Shown here piece after piece: positions 28,801 through 33,880 of a DNA stretch of 33,880 bases. The notes under the pieces are model-generated. The model saw only the letters and a program-made list of their open reading frames with translations. It ran no database searches and was not told the DNA's origin. The DNA lies in contig NZ_RCCK01000002.1 in the NCBI RefSeq assembly GCF_003664035.1, positions 1-33,880 of the forward strand, read 5' to 3'. The DNA comes from Pedobacter alluvionis (GTDB taxonomy: Bacteria > Bacteroidota > Bacteroidia > Sphingobacteriales > Sphingobacteriaceae). Each line of letters begins with the position of its first letter. The stretch's first letter is position 1. The position numbers and the translations under genes are program-made.

Positions 28801-31800
28801 CACTCCAGCCGTCGATTGCCGCATGATGGATACTCCAGGTAATGAAATACCGCTCTCCATTCAGGTGATGGATTTTAAAACGCCACAGGATCTCATCATC
28901 AAAATCCAATCTAACCAAAAGGTCCTTCTCGAGAAAGTTACGGATATGCGCCTGTTGTTCTGCTTCCGTTAAGGCCGACAAATCTTCGTAAGAAATCGGC
29001 AAATTGATGGTATCTAAAACCACCTTTACCGGCTGACTAAAAGTCTTAATAAAATATTTGGTTCTTAAAATCGGATGTCTTTGCACCAGGGCTTCCACAC
29101 CTTCTTTAAATTGATTGAAATCTTTGATTTCAAGAAAAAACAGAAATTGATCGTAATACACTGGTGCCGCAGGATTCAGCGTTGAAGAATAGATCATTCC
29201 CTGTTCTACCTGAGAAACCGGATATATATCTTCATAAATATCAGGCAAAACATTTTTTGCCTGATCTTCCTCCTCTATCTCCTCCCTAATCTTTTGTATT
29301 TTTTTAAGCCCTCTGGTCAGATTGGAATAAACATCTTCCTGAGCAACTCCGTCCTCAGCTGCATCCAGCCACAAGGACAGCTCAGCGATGGTCTGATGTT
29401 CATATAACTTTCCAATGCTAATGCTTTTATTTAATTGCTTTTTGATCTGCACAATGAGGCGTATGGCTTTGATCGAATCGCCGCCCATCGCAAAGAAATT
29501 GTCATTCACACCAACGAAGTGTTTTTCAATATTTAGCACCTGACTGAACAAGCTGGTCAGATCTGCTTCGAGCTGGTTTCTTGCCGCCTGATAAACCACA
29601 CCAGTAGTCATAGTCAATCCTTCAGGTAGAGGCAATAATTTCTTATCAACTTTCCCGTTCTTTGTTAATGGGAATTGTTCCAGCATAATAAAGTGTGCAG
29701 GTACCATGTACTCCGGTAAACTAATCAAAAGAAAATCCCTAAGGTCGTTAACAGTTAAGGTATGATCTGACACGATATAAGCAGCAAGAAATTTATCTCC
29801 CTCCTTGTTTTCTCTGGAAATAACCACAGCATCAGTAATCTGGTCGTGTTTATCAAGTGCATTTTTGATTTCTCCCAATTCTATCCGGAAACCTCTTATC
29901 TTTACCTGATCATCTATCCGGCCCAGATATTCCATTTCGCCTGTTTCTAACAAACGTACTTTATCGCCGGAACGGTATAACCTGTCTGGAAAAAACAGGT
30001 TGGAGATGAACCTTTCGTTTGTCAGTTCAGGTCGGTTCAAATATCCTCTGGCCACTCCTTTTCCACCCACATATAACTCTCCGGGAATACCTACAGGTAA
30101 TAAGTGCTGAGAAGGGTCCAGAATATAGCAGTTAAGGGTAGGAATAGGCTTCCCGATATTGCTGTTATTGTGTATGATTTCCAGTTCGGTAATCTCTTTA
30201 TAGGTTACGTGTACCGTCGTCTCTGTAATACCGTACATGTTGATCAACTTGATCTCAGGATATTTTCGTTTCCAGTTCAACAGTTTACCCGGGCTTAAAG
30301 CTTCCCCTCCAAAAATCACATAACGCAGGTCTGAGAGCTGTTCAGAACTTTCCTGATCTACCCTTATCAGGTGATAAAATGCAGAGGGCGTTTGGTTTAA
30401 AATCGTTACCCTATTATCCTTTAATAAGCGATGATAGGAAGAAGGATCTTTTGAGGCCATTTTCGACACCAATATCAGCTTACCGCCAAACAGAAGTGCA
30501 CCGTACATTTCCCATACAGAGAAATCAAAGCTATAGGAATGAAACATCGTCCAGACATCATTTTCATTGAAATCGAACAATGGATTTTCGTTCATAAAAA
30601 GCCGTACCACATTGTTGTGTTGAACAAGTACCCCTTTAGGAAGACCTGTAGTCCCGGAGGTATAGATTACATAGGCAAGACCATCAGGAGAAATATCCAG
30701 TCCCGGGTTTTCGGAAGACTGTAAAGCGAGGATACGATTGTCGTATTGATATTTTTTTCTCGGGAGGACATTTCGGCTAGAGTTCCGCTTATCAATTGTG
30801 ATAAGGGCATCATACCTATACCTGGTCAGCTCATTTTCCGTTTCATAAATTTTATTGCTGAAGCTGATGCTTTCGATCTCAGGTATATCAGACTGCATGT
30901 CTTCAAAAAAGCCGCGTGCGACGAAAAGATCTGCTGAAAAATCAGTTTTAGTAAGGTACTTTTTATCTTTATTTAAACGCTTAAAATCTTTTAGGTCATC
31001 CAGCATCTGCTCTTTGAGTTCGACATCCATAATATCTCCGATAAACAATCTGCCATCAGCCCCCAGCAAGGAGATGGCATCTTTAAGCACCTGTCTAAGG
31101 TAATTAAGTCCATGGAAATGCTGAATAACACTATTGATAATGATCAGGTCGAATTCCCCTTCTTCCAGGTCTTTAATGTCATGGGCCGCGAGATGCTTTA
31201 GCTTTACATTTGTGAAGCCTTTCTTTGCTACCATATCCCTGGTATTCTCCAAAATCACCGGAGAGATATCTGTTCCGTAATACAGGCCGACATTTGCTGC
31301 GATCTTACTTAGGGTCAGACCTGAGGAACAACCTATTTCCAGCACACGGCTTTGGCCATTCAGTGATCCATTCAGCTTCTGAAAGGCATTCATCGCATAC
31401 TCTTCCATTTCCTTTTCAGAGATCGCTTCAGCGGTAAAACTACTGCTCCATCCTCCTCCGGTAATCTGATCCACAGCCTTTCTGCCCACATGGTCCCACA
31501 AGTCCTGATTCATCATGACATTCTCTACCACTTCTTTTTCCTGATGTACATCTGTACTGTCCAAACAAAGGTAGTACTGCAGCGCCCCGACCGACCATTG
31601 CAATCTGTTGGCCAGCTCCAGGTATGATTTTTCAGTAATGATGGTTCTGATGCCTGCATCTTTAATGATGAACTGCAAACGCTCCTCAGGCGTTGTCGTA
31701 TCCATTGGAATATACATTCCTCCGGCTTTGAGTACCCCGAGCATGGCAGCGATACAGTCCGGCTTTTTATCCAGCAAAATCCCTACCCCTTCTTCGGGCT

Positions 31801-33553
31801 TTAAGGCAGTTTTATGGATCAGAAAATTTGCGATCTGATTGCTCCGTTCATTCAGCTGCCTGTAAGTCAGGAGATCGTCCTCAAGAACTACGGCAATATG
31901 ATCGGGCACACGAGCTACCTGCTCTTCAAAAATTGCAGCAATATGAGTATCTTCAGGATAAGCCGCATGGCCCCGGTTGAAAGAAGTAACCAGATTTTTG
32001 TCTGCAACAGTCAAATAATCCAGTTCTTTTAAAGCCATTTCCGGTTGGACCACAACAACCGACAATAACTGTTCAAAATGAGCAATAAGTCTTTCTATGG
32101 TACTTTTCAGATAAATATCTGTATTGTAATCGATGGTCACCAATAACGCTCCATTGATTTCTCTGAAGTCAAACCTGAGGTCAAACAGACTTACGACCTG
32201 CGAAGGAGCATCAAAAGAGCTAACACTCAATTCACCCTGATCTGATGTCTCAAGCTGATGTGCAACAATATCAGTATTCTGCAGCACCACAACCACATCA
32301 AAAAGTGCATGACGGCTGATATCCGTTGCTGTTTGTACAGCCTCCACTAATTCATCAAAAGGATAATTCTGGTATTCAAAGGCTTCTAGGGTAACTTTGT
32401 TTACTTTCTCAAAAAGCTCCTTAAAGCTTCCGCTACCATCAAACCTGCTGCGCAATGGAAGCATATTTACATAAAAACCAATCTGATTCTCAAGGTCAAT
32501 ATGGTCCCTACCTGCAATAGGACTTCCGATAATGATATCTTCCTGATAAGTATAACGATATAATAATGCGTTTACAGTTGCCAGTAAACCAACAAAAAGT
32601 GTTCCGCCAAGTTCCTGACTGAGCCCTTTAATGGCTTGACTGAGTTCAGGACTTATCTTTCTGGATACCGTACTGCCGTTATAGGTTCTGATGGCCGGTC
32701 TTAACTTATCTGCGGGTAATTCCAATATAGGCAGGCTTCCCCCGCATTGTTCCAGCCAATACGCCCGGTGTTGCTCAAAACCCTTTTCTTTCAGCTGATC
32801 TTGTTGCCAGGCAGCATAATCTTTATATTGAAGGCTTAAAGGCTGATGACCTCTTGGTTTTTTCTGCGTATAATTCTGGTATTCCTGTAGCAGTTCGCGA
32901 ATTAAAACGCCCATTGACCAGCCATCACTGATGATGTGATGCATGACATAGGTAAATACCCATTTCTGATCATCCGTTCTGAAAAGACCGGCCCTGAGCA
33001 GACAACCTGCAGAAAGGTCAAAAGGTCTGCTTAATTCTTCCTTCACGATACGCATGAGTTCATTTTCCCTTGATCTAAGGTCTTTTTGAACGATGCTGAA
33101 TCCTGTTTCATCAGGACCAATAATAAATTGGCTGATCTCTCCCTCCTCATCTTCGCGAAATGCAGTTCGAAGGCTTTCATGACGGATGATCAATGACCGG
33201 AATGCATGTTGAAAAGCATTTATATCCAAAGCCCCTTCTAAAACAAACATTCTACTCATGTTGTAGGCAACACTTCCTTGTTCATTCTGGCTCAATACCC
33301 ATAACCTTCGCTGTGCAGAGGAAAGCGGATAATGACTCCTTATCCCCGTATTGGGAATACTCAGTCGGAAAGCATCACTGAAATTCTCCTGGTTGTTATT
33401 CAATAGAAACTGTGTAAGCTCGTCCTTCCGTTCTTTAATAATAGCGATCAACGCCGGATCAGGCTGTACACCTCTGGTAAATACATTTAATTTACCATCA
33501 ATTACCTCTAATAAAATATGATTATCCCGGATATCTTTCAATAATTGCTTCAT
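22874..33553 (-). CDS. NRPS-B: trimodular synthetase, C-A(MT)-PCP / C-A-PCP / C-A-PCP
   Basis: The protein is 3559 aa. Residues 1-55 form a TubC-like N-terminal docking domain. Module 1 has an LCL-like C domain (Y75 to about 520; HHIISDGWS from H205), an A domain from about 555 split by a methyltransferase at about 660-955, with D1010 in motif A4 and code DFWNIGMVHK, which matches the published Thr code, and a PCP with MGGDSIKA (S1360). Module 2 has a distinct C domain (from Y1444; HHAAIDGWS from H1576), an A domain with D2098 and code DLYDFSLVWK, and a PCP with unusual IGANSLS (S2451). Module 3 has a C domain (from Y2507; HHIISDGWS from H2638), an A domain with V3152 where Asp235 is expected and code VGWEITTDVK, and a PCP (GGHSLKA, S3498). 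The protein ends in an IWLK-containing tail closing RETLTL, with no TE or E domain. It should add three residues and hand the chain to NRPS-C. The ATG at 33553 places the docking domain at the N-terminus and lies 12 bp after the previous stop; no clear Shine-Dalgarno sequence is seen. Substrate calls come from an eye alignment to GrsA. Confidence 0.97.
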   Translation of the reverse strand: MKQLLKDIRDNHILLEVIDGKLNVFTRGVQPDPALIAIIKERKDELTQFLLNNNQENFSDAFRLSIPNTGIRSHYPLSSAQRRLWVLSQNEQGSVAYNMSRMFVLEGALDINAFQHAFRSLIIRHESLRTAFREDEEGEISQFIIGPDETGFSIVQKDLRSRENELMRIVKEELSRPFDLSAGCLLRAGLFRTDDQKWVFTYVMHHIISDGWSMGVLIRELLQEYQNYTQKKPRGHQPLSLQYKDYAAWQQDQLKEKGFEQHRAYWLEQCGGSLPILELPADKLRPAIRTYNGSTVSRKISPELSQAIKGLSQELGGTLFVGLLATVNALLYRYTYQEDIIIGSPIAGRDHIDLENQIGFYVNMLPLRSRFDGSGSFKELFEKVNKVTLEAFEYQNYPFDELVEAVQTATDISRHALFDVVVVLQNTDIVAHQLETSDQGELSVSSFDAPSQVVSLFDLRFDFREINGALLVTIDYNTDIYLKSTIERLIAHFEQLLSVVVVQPEMALKELDYLTVADKNLVTSFNRGHAAYPEDTHIAAIFEEQVARVPDHIAVVLEDDLLTYRQLNERSNQIANFLIHKTALKPEEGVGILLDKKPDCIAAMLGVLKAGGMYIPMDTTTPEERLQFIIKDAGIRTIITEKSYLELANRLQWSVGALQYYLCLDSTDVHQEKEVVENVMMNQDLWDHVGRKAVDQITGGGWSSSFTAEAISEKEMEEYAMNAFQKLNGSLNGQSRVLEIGCSSGLTLSKIAANVGLYYGTDISPVILENTRDMVAKKGFTNVKLKHLAAHDIKDLEEGEFDLIIINSVIQHFHGLNYLRQVLKDAISLLGADGRLFIGDIMDVELKEQMLDDLKDFKRLNKDKKYLTKTDFSADLFVARGFFEDMQSDIPEIESISFSNKIYETENELTRYRYDALITIDKRNSSRNVLPRKKYQYDNRILALQSSENPGLDISPDGLAYVIYTSGTTGLPKGVLVQHNNVVRLFMNENPLFDFNENDVWTMFHSYSFDFSVWEMYGALLFGGKLILVSKMASKDPSSYHRLLKDNRVTILNQTPSAFYHLIRVDQESSEQLSDLRYVIFGGEALSPGKLLNWKRKYPEIKLINMYGITETTVHVTYKEITELEIIHNNSNIGKPIPTLNCYILDPSQHLLPVGIPGELYVGGKGVARGYLNRPELTNERFISNLFFPDRLYRSGDKVRLLETGEMEYLGRIDDQVKIRGFRIELGEIKNALDKHDQITDAVVISRENKEGDKFLAAYIVSDHTLTVNDLRDFLLISLPEYMVPAHFIMLEQFPLTKNGKVDKKLLPLPEGLTMTTGVVYQAARNQLEADLTSLFSQVLNIEKHFVGVNDNFFAMGGDSIKAIRLIVQIKKQLNKSISIGKLYEHQTIAELSLWLDAAEDGVAQEDVYSNLTRGLKKIQKIREEIEEEDQAKNVLPDIYEDIYPVSQVEQGMIYSSTLNPAAPVYYDQFLFFLEIKDFNQFKEGVEALVQRHPILRTKYFIKTFSQPVKVVLDTINLPISYEDLSALTEAEQQAHIRNFLEKDLLVRLDFDDEILWRFKIHHLNGERYFITWSIHHAAIDGWSVSIFNKELTELLAGKDMLSLPPLKNTYKDYCAVFLGREKTPSVEMYWKELLAGYTRNKLPFNYKGTKISDYTGMKYVSHTVKGDLLLRLQDLSTKHQLAFKSICLAAHLYLLHTICAEQDVVTGMVTHDRPPLDNSEYIMGCFLNTVPVRVDVSKPMDILSFLKSVNNCLTTVKPNEIHLSEIAKIIEEKTGSSNPIFDTILNYTDFHLYKDLNDASNIKLFDADRKLVEPDQANMMTNTLFDVEVGKTLDHLSISIKYTPAYFRETEVKYALDLYIRILDCFCKDVTTPLSAIRLLTPPELKEILYNFNDTISPYSDQQTLHGLLEDQVKKTPEHVALTQDGETMSYLVLNEKANQLAHLLLKQGVLPAENIGLLVKRGFDMIVGMFAILKCGASYVPIDPEYPTDRQEYIALNSRVAKILTDETYPLSEKISEITFLRIDHDPGVEFEQRNPNVDIDPLQLAYTIYTSGSTGRPKGVMIAHNAAVNLVEWVNKTYQIGAEDRLLFITSMCFDLSVYDIFGLLAAGGAIVIARQEEVQNVALLKELLKREHITFWDSVPTTMNYLIGELEEGRDGYLQEELRLVFLSGDWIPVQLPDRIIQRFPNAQIISLGGATEGTVWSNFYPVKSSTVSWSSIPYGKPISNNFFYILDDHLRPVPKGVAGELYIGGLGVAYGYANDPIKTEQSFKADPFHHELGGRMYKTGDLGRLMADGNMEFLGRKDDQVKIRGYRVELGEIESVLLKHEEVKEAIVSVSKDSNNNNQLCAYVVMHSDLAIDELKHYLKDLLPFYMVPHLFIKLTALPLNSNGKIDRKKLPVPELLHEEQLDNYEEPKTELELKIAELWKRILQLKNIGIKDDFFDIGANSLSVGAFVNRLHKELDFQISIPEVFLHPTIEGIVGVLNAKNNTGFQVIKNAEEQDFYPLSSSQRQLWVLSQFEENSLSYHIPAIYKMEGILDIEALKYAFKALISRHEILRTVFKADDAGIPGQFIIPFSAIDFSLPVNDLRQGNEQEISSFLKQEFIRAFDLATGPLIRIVLVRSGEEEWILACTMHHIISDGWSAGILVNELRTLYNHYVNGNLLPLPPLNIQYKDYAVWQQELLSGTAMGQHRGYWLKQFEDGIPVLNLPTDKSRPSLKSFKGGTVTTSINASLTAGLKALLQLEGQTLFMGITALINALFYKYTNQEDIVIGTPVAGRDHADLEEQIGFYVNTLALRTRFDARKGFVALLANVKEMMLGAYEHQVYPFDELVYDLNLKRDLSRGSLFDVMIVLQNNHLLRDQREKKMGELIVTGYEQHENNNSKFDLTFDCVENGEELLIRIEYDSDLFYKETVDRLGNHLEQLLEAILMAPSMPLTELNYLSAAEEHKLLNLFNDTEQVYPESKTLKMLFEEQVARTPLSTALIFGVQEFSYLEINTMANRLAAYLKNKYALMPDDLLAIKLERSEWMIIAILAVLKTGAGVVPVDARSLDGRADFIVKDSGCKGIFNSVGLTDFIETSGDYDYEDLPSEADSGHLAFVIYTSGSTGFPKGCMIENKGVINHLFSKISLLDLREGETICHSSELHFVGGIWQLFAPLIVGGSVYFCNREELLNTSLLLAQSLRYQVNTLELIPSQLNELLLHEKEINLEHLNMLILTGEKLNPHFLKKCQKGNEHLKIVNTYGQTELSDVTASYLIDVVDEFKPILVGSPIQNTRTYVLSGNHLLCPIGVFGELCTSGDGLCRGYMNLPELTAEKFVDNPYLQGKKMFKTGDLGRWLSDGTLEVVGRKDDQVKIRGHRIELGEIENALLKFGPIEQAIVLWQKKEKTEKELIAYFVATEKLNKSQVTMHLIKNIPDYMVPSTYVQLDQFPSLDNGKVNKKALLFMAESEIDSGIAYLAPSNETEHILVDIWEDILQIKGIGVLDNFFLSGGHSLKATTMVNKIRQSFLVAISIKDVFQSVDIQTLAQEIQKKIWLKESAEFNGTSGDSRETLTL
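23220..24600 (-). other. Atypical A domain 'Z1' (NRPS-B module 3) lacking the alpha-amino-binding Asp
   Basis: Motif A4 reads LHFVGGIWQLF where GrsA has SFDASVWEMF, so position 235 is Val (V3152) instead of the almost invariant Asp that contacts the substrate alpha-amine. Position 278 is Glu (LELIPSQL), 299/301 are Ile/Thr (ILTGEKL), and motif A5 is NTYGQTELSDV, giving Thr, Asp and Val at 322/330/331. Motif A10 (NGKVNKK) supplies the catalytic Lys. The full code is VGWEITTDVK. Loss of Asp235 is known for A domains using beta-amino or non-amino acids, such as beta-alanine. Glu278 with Ile299 also occurs in Orn- and Dab-type codes, where it recognises a side-chain amine. An amine-bearing substrate with a displaced or absent alpha-amine is the inference; the exact substrate is unknown. 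Confidence 0.85.
28040..29500 (-). other. Distinct PCP(GGDSIK)-C junction after the methylating module of NRPS-B
   Basis: The PCP after the interrupted A domain reads MGGDSIKA (S1360), whereas most other PCPs here read LGGHSLKA or a close variant. It is followed by a charged linker (about 1415-1435, rich in K, R and E) and a C domain that opens IYPVSQVEQGM (Y1444) instead of YPLSSAQRRLW. The active-site motif is intact but different in flavour (HHAAIDGWS from H1576). In known families GGDS carrier domains and QxGM openings are typical of carriers before epimerases and of DCL or other non-LCL C domains. No epimerase is present. The segment looks like an evolutionary unit of different origin from its neighbours. 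I cannot assign its stereochemical type by eye. Confidence 0.75.
30689..31576 (-). other. SAM-dependent methyltransferase domain inserted in the Thr-type A domain of NRPS-B module 1
   Basis: About 295 residues (approximately 660-955) separate motif A2 (LKAGGMYIPMD, ending near 619) from motif A3 (YVIYTSGTTGLPKG, starting near 961). In the uninterrupted A domains of this window the same interval is only about 60-80 residues. The insert carries a class I methyltransferase core: motif I VLEIGCSSG at 737-745, an acidic post-I segment YYGTDIS, and a later FDLIIINSVIQHF strand. The A-domain core on both sides is intact. Interrupted A domains are an established class. TioN (S-methyl-Cys, thiocoraline) has its insert between A2 and A3, and A2-A3 inserts have been tied to side-chain methylation, whereas A8-A9 inserts are usually backbone N-methyltransferases. 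With a Thr code, O-methyl-Thr is the simplest inference. The boundaries are approximate. Confidence 0.93.
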
Positions 33554-33565
33554 AGTGTCAGTAAA

Positions 33566-33880
33566 TTAAATCTCTATTCTTACCAGATTTTCTTTATTCT
33601 CGAGTTGTTTATTATGATCCAGAATGAAAATAATCTGTTCGCTAATTGTTTCTATAGTGGGTTCCTTAAATATGCTCTGTATGCCAAGTTTTACAAGAAA
33701 TTTCCTGCTGATCCGGGTAATCAATTGTGCCGCTTTTAGGCTATGCCCGCCCAAATCAAAGAAATTGTCTTTTACACTGATGCTCCCCGCTTCCAGTCCG
33801 AGTACCTCAGCCCAGATCAAAACCAAGGCTTCTTCTACCTCATTTCTTGGTGCTGTGTATCCCTTGTCCAACTGGGAAGT
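33566..33880 (-). CDS. C-terminal end of an upstream NRPS (final PCP), 5' partial
   Basis: The visible 104 codons are the last carrier domain of an NRPS whose start lies beyond the right edge. The reading frame is open to the edge (T-S-Q-L-D-K...), so the apparent TTG start at 33871 is internal. The domain shows the PCP helix I region (EEALVLIWAEVLGLE) and the phosphopantetheine site motif LGGHSLKA, with the modified Ser at 33740..33742. After the PCP comes a tail of about 25 residues ending NLVRIEI, with no thioesterase or epimerase. The chain must therefore pass in trans to another protein, presumably NRPS-B, whose ATG lies 12 bp after this stop and whose N-terminus is a TubC-like docking domain. 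The residue carried by this PCP cannot be read because its A domain is outside the window. Confidence 0.96.
   Translation of the reverse strand, partial: TSQLDKGYTAPRNEVEEALVLIWAEVLGLEAGSISVKDNFFDLGGHSLKAAQLITRISRKFLVKLGIQSIFKEPTIETISEQIIFILDHNKQLENKENLVRIEI

Noticed and set aside
28040..29230. Heterocyclization (Cy) domain before the Cys-like module of NRPS-B
   Set aside because: The active-site motif is HHAAIDG, the condensation type, not the DxxxxD of Cy domains.
33545..33739. Plus-strand open frame across the NRPS-A/NRPS-B junction
   Set aside because: It overlaps the PCP end and NRPS-B start; its sequence is the antisense shadow of both.
33566..33871. The 101-aa frame at the right edge as a free-standing carrier protein starting at TTG 33871
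   Set aside because: The frame is open upstream to the window edge and the TTG is an ordinary Leu codon at the PCP boundary, so it is the end of a larger NRPS.

Overview
The window is almost entirely one minus-strand biosynthetic operon for a large nonribosomal peptide. It is read from right to left: the tail of an upstream NRPS (33566..33880, 5' end outside the window), NRPS-B (22874..33553, 3559 aa), NRPS-C (13093..22785, 3230 aa), an EctD/GriE-like Fe(II)/2-oxoglutarate dioxygenase (12256..13068, 270 aa) and NRPS-D (1..12218, more than 4070 aa, 3' end outside the window). The gaps between genes are 12, 88, 24 and 37 bp, so the genes are almost certainly co-transcribed. No plus-strand gene, RNA gene, mobile element, CRISPR array or gene-free stretch over 300 bp was seen. 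The organism is probably a Bacteroidota member of the Pedobacter/Chitinophaga type. This is inferred from the AT-leaning codon use, the absence of clear Shine-Dalgarno sequences, and multi-module NRPSs that each begin with a TubC-type docking domain followed by C domains opening with a PLSS-Q-RLW-LSQ-E pattern.

I can see 11 condensation-type (C), 9 adenylation (A) and 10 carrier (PCP) domains. Reading the ten-residue A-domain code by aligning motifs A4 and A5 to GrsA by eye gives, in assembly order: NRPS-B Thr (A domain split by a methyltransferase, so perhaps O-methyl-Thr), a small or Cys/Gly-like residue of uncertain identity, and 'Z' (code VGWEITTDVK); NRPS-C Asn, Gly and an unassigned residue (code DSHSITLVVK); NRPS-D Thr, Ile or Val, and 'Z' again, followed by a C domain for another module beyond the left edge. 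The window therefore encodes nine residues in the middle of a longer peptide. Neither the loading end nor a thioesterase is visible.

The features most worth attention are: (1) a Thr-type A domain interrupted between motifs A2 and A3 by a class I SAM methyltransferase; (2) two sister A domains that have lost the conserved Asp that binds the alpha-amino group (Val instead) and share a code I do not recognise; (3) a tandem C-C start to NRPS-D whose second C domain is divergent (HHLIADR instead of HHxxxDG), directly upstream of a Thr module and directly downstream of the dioxygenase gene; (4) a PCP(GGDSIK)-C cassette after the methylating module that differs from all other PCP-C junctions here; (5) matching N-terminal TubC-like docking domains and short C-terminal tails that probably set the order B-C-D. 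No epimerization domain is visible in the window.
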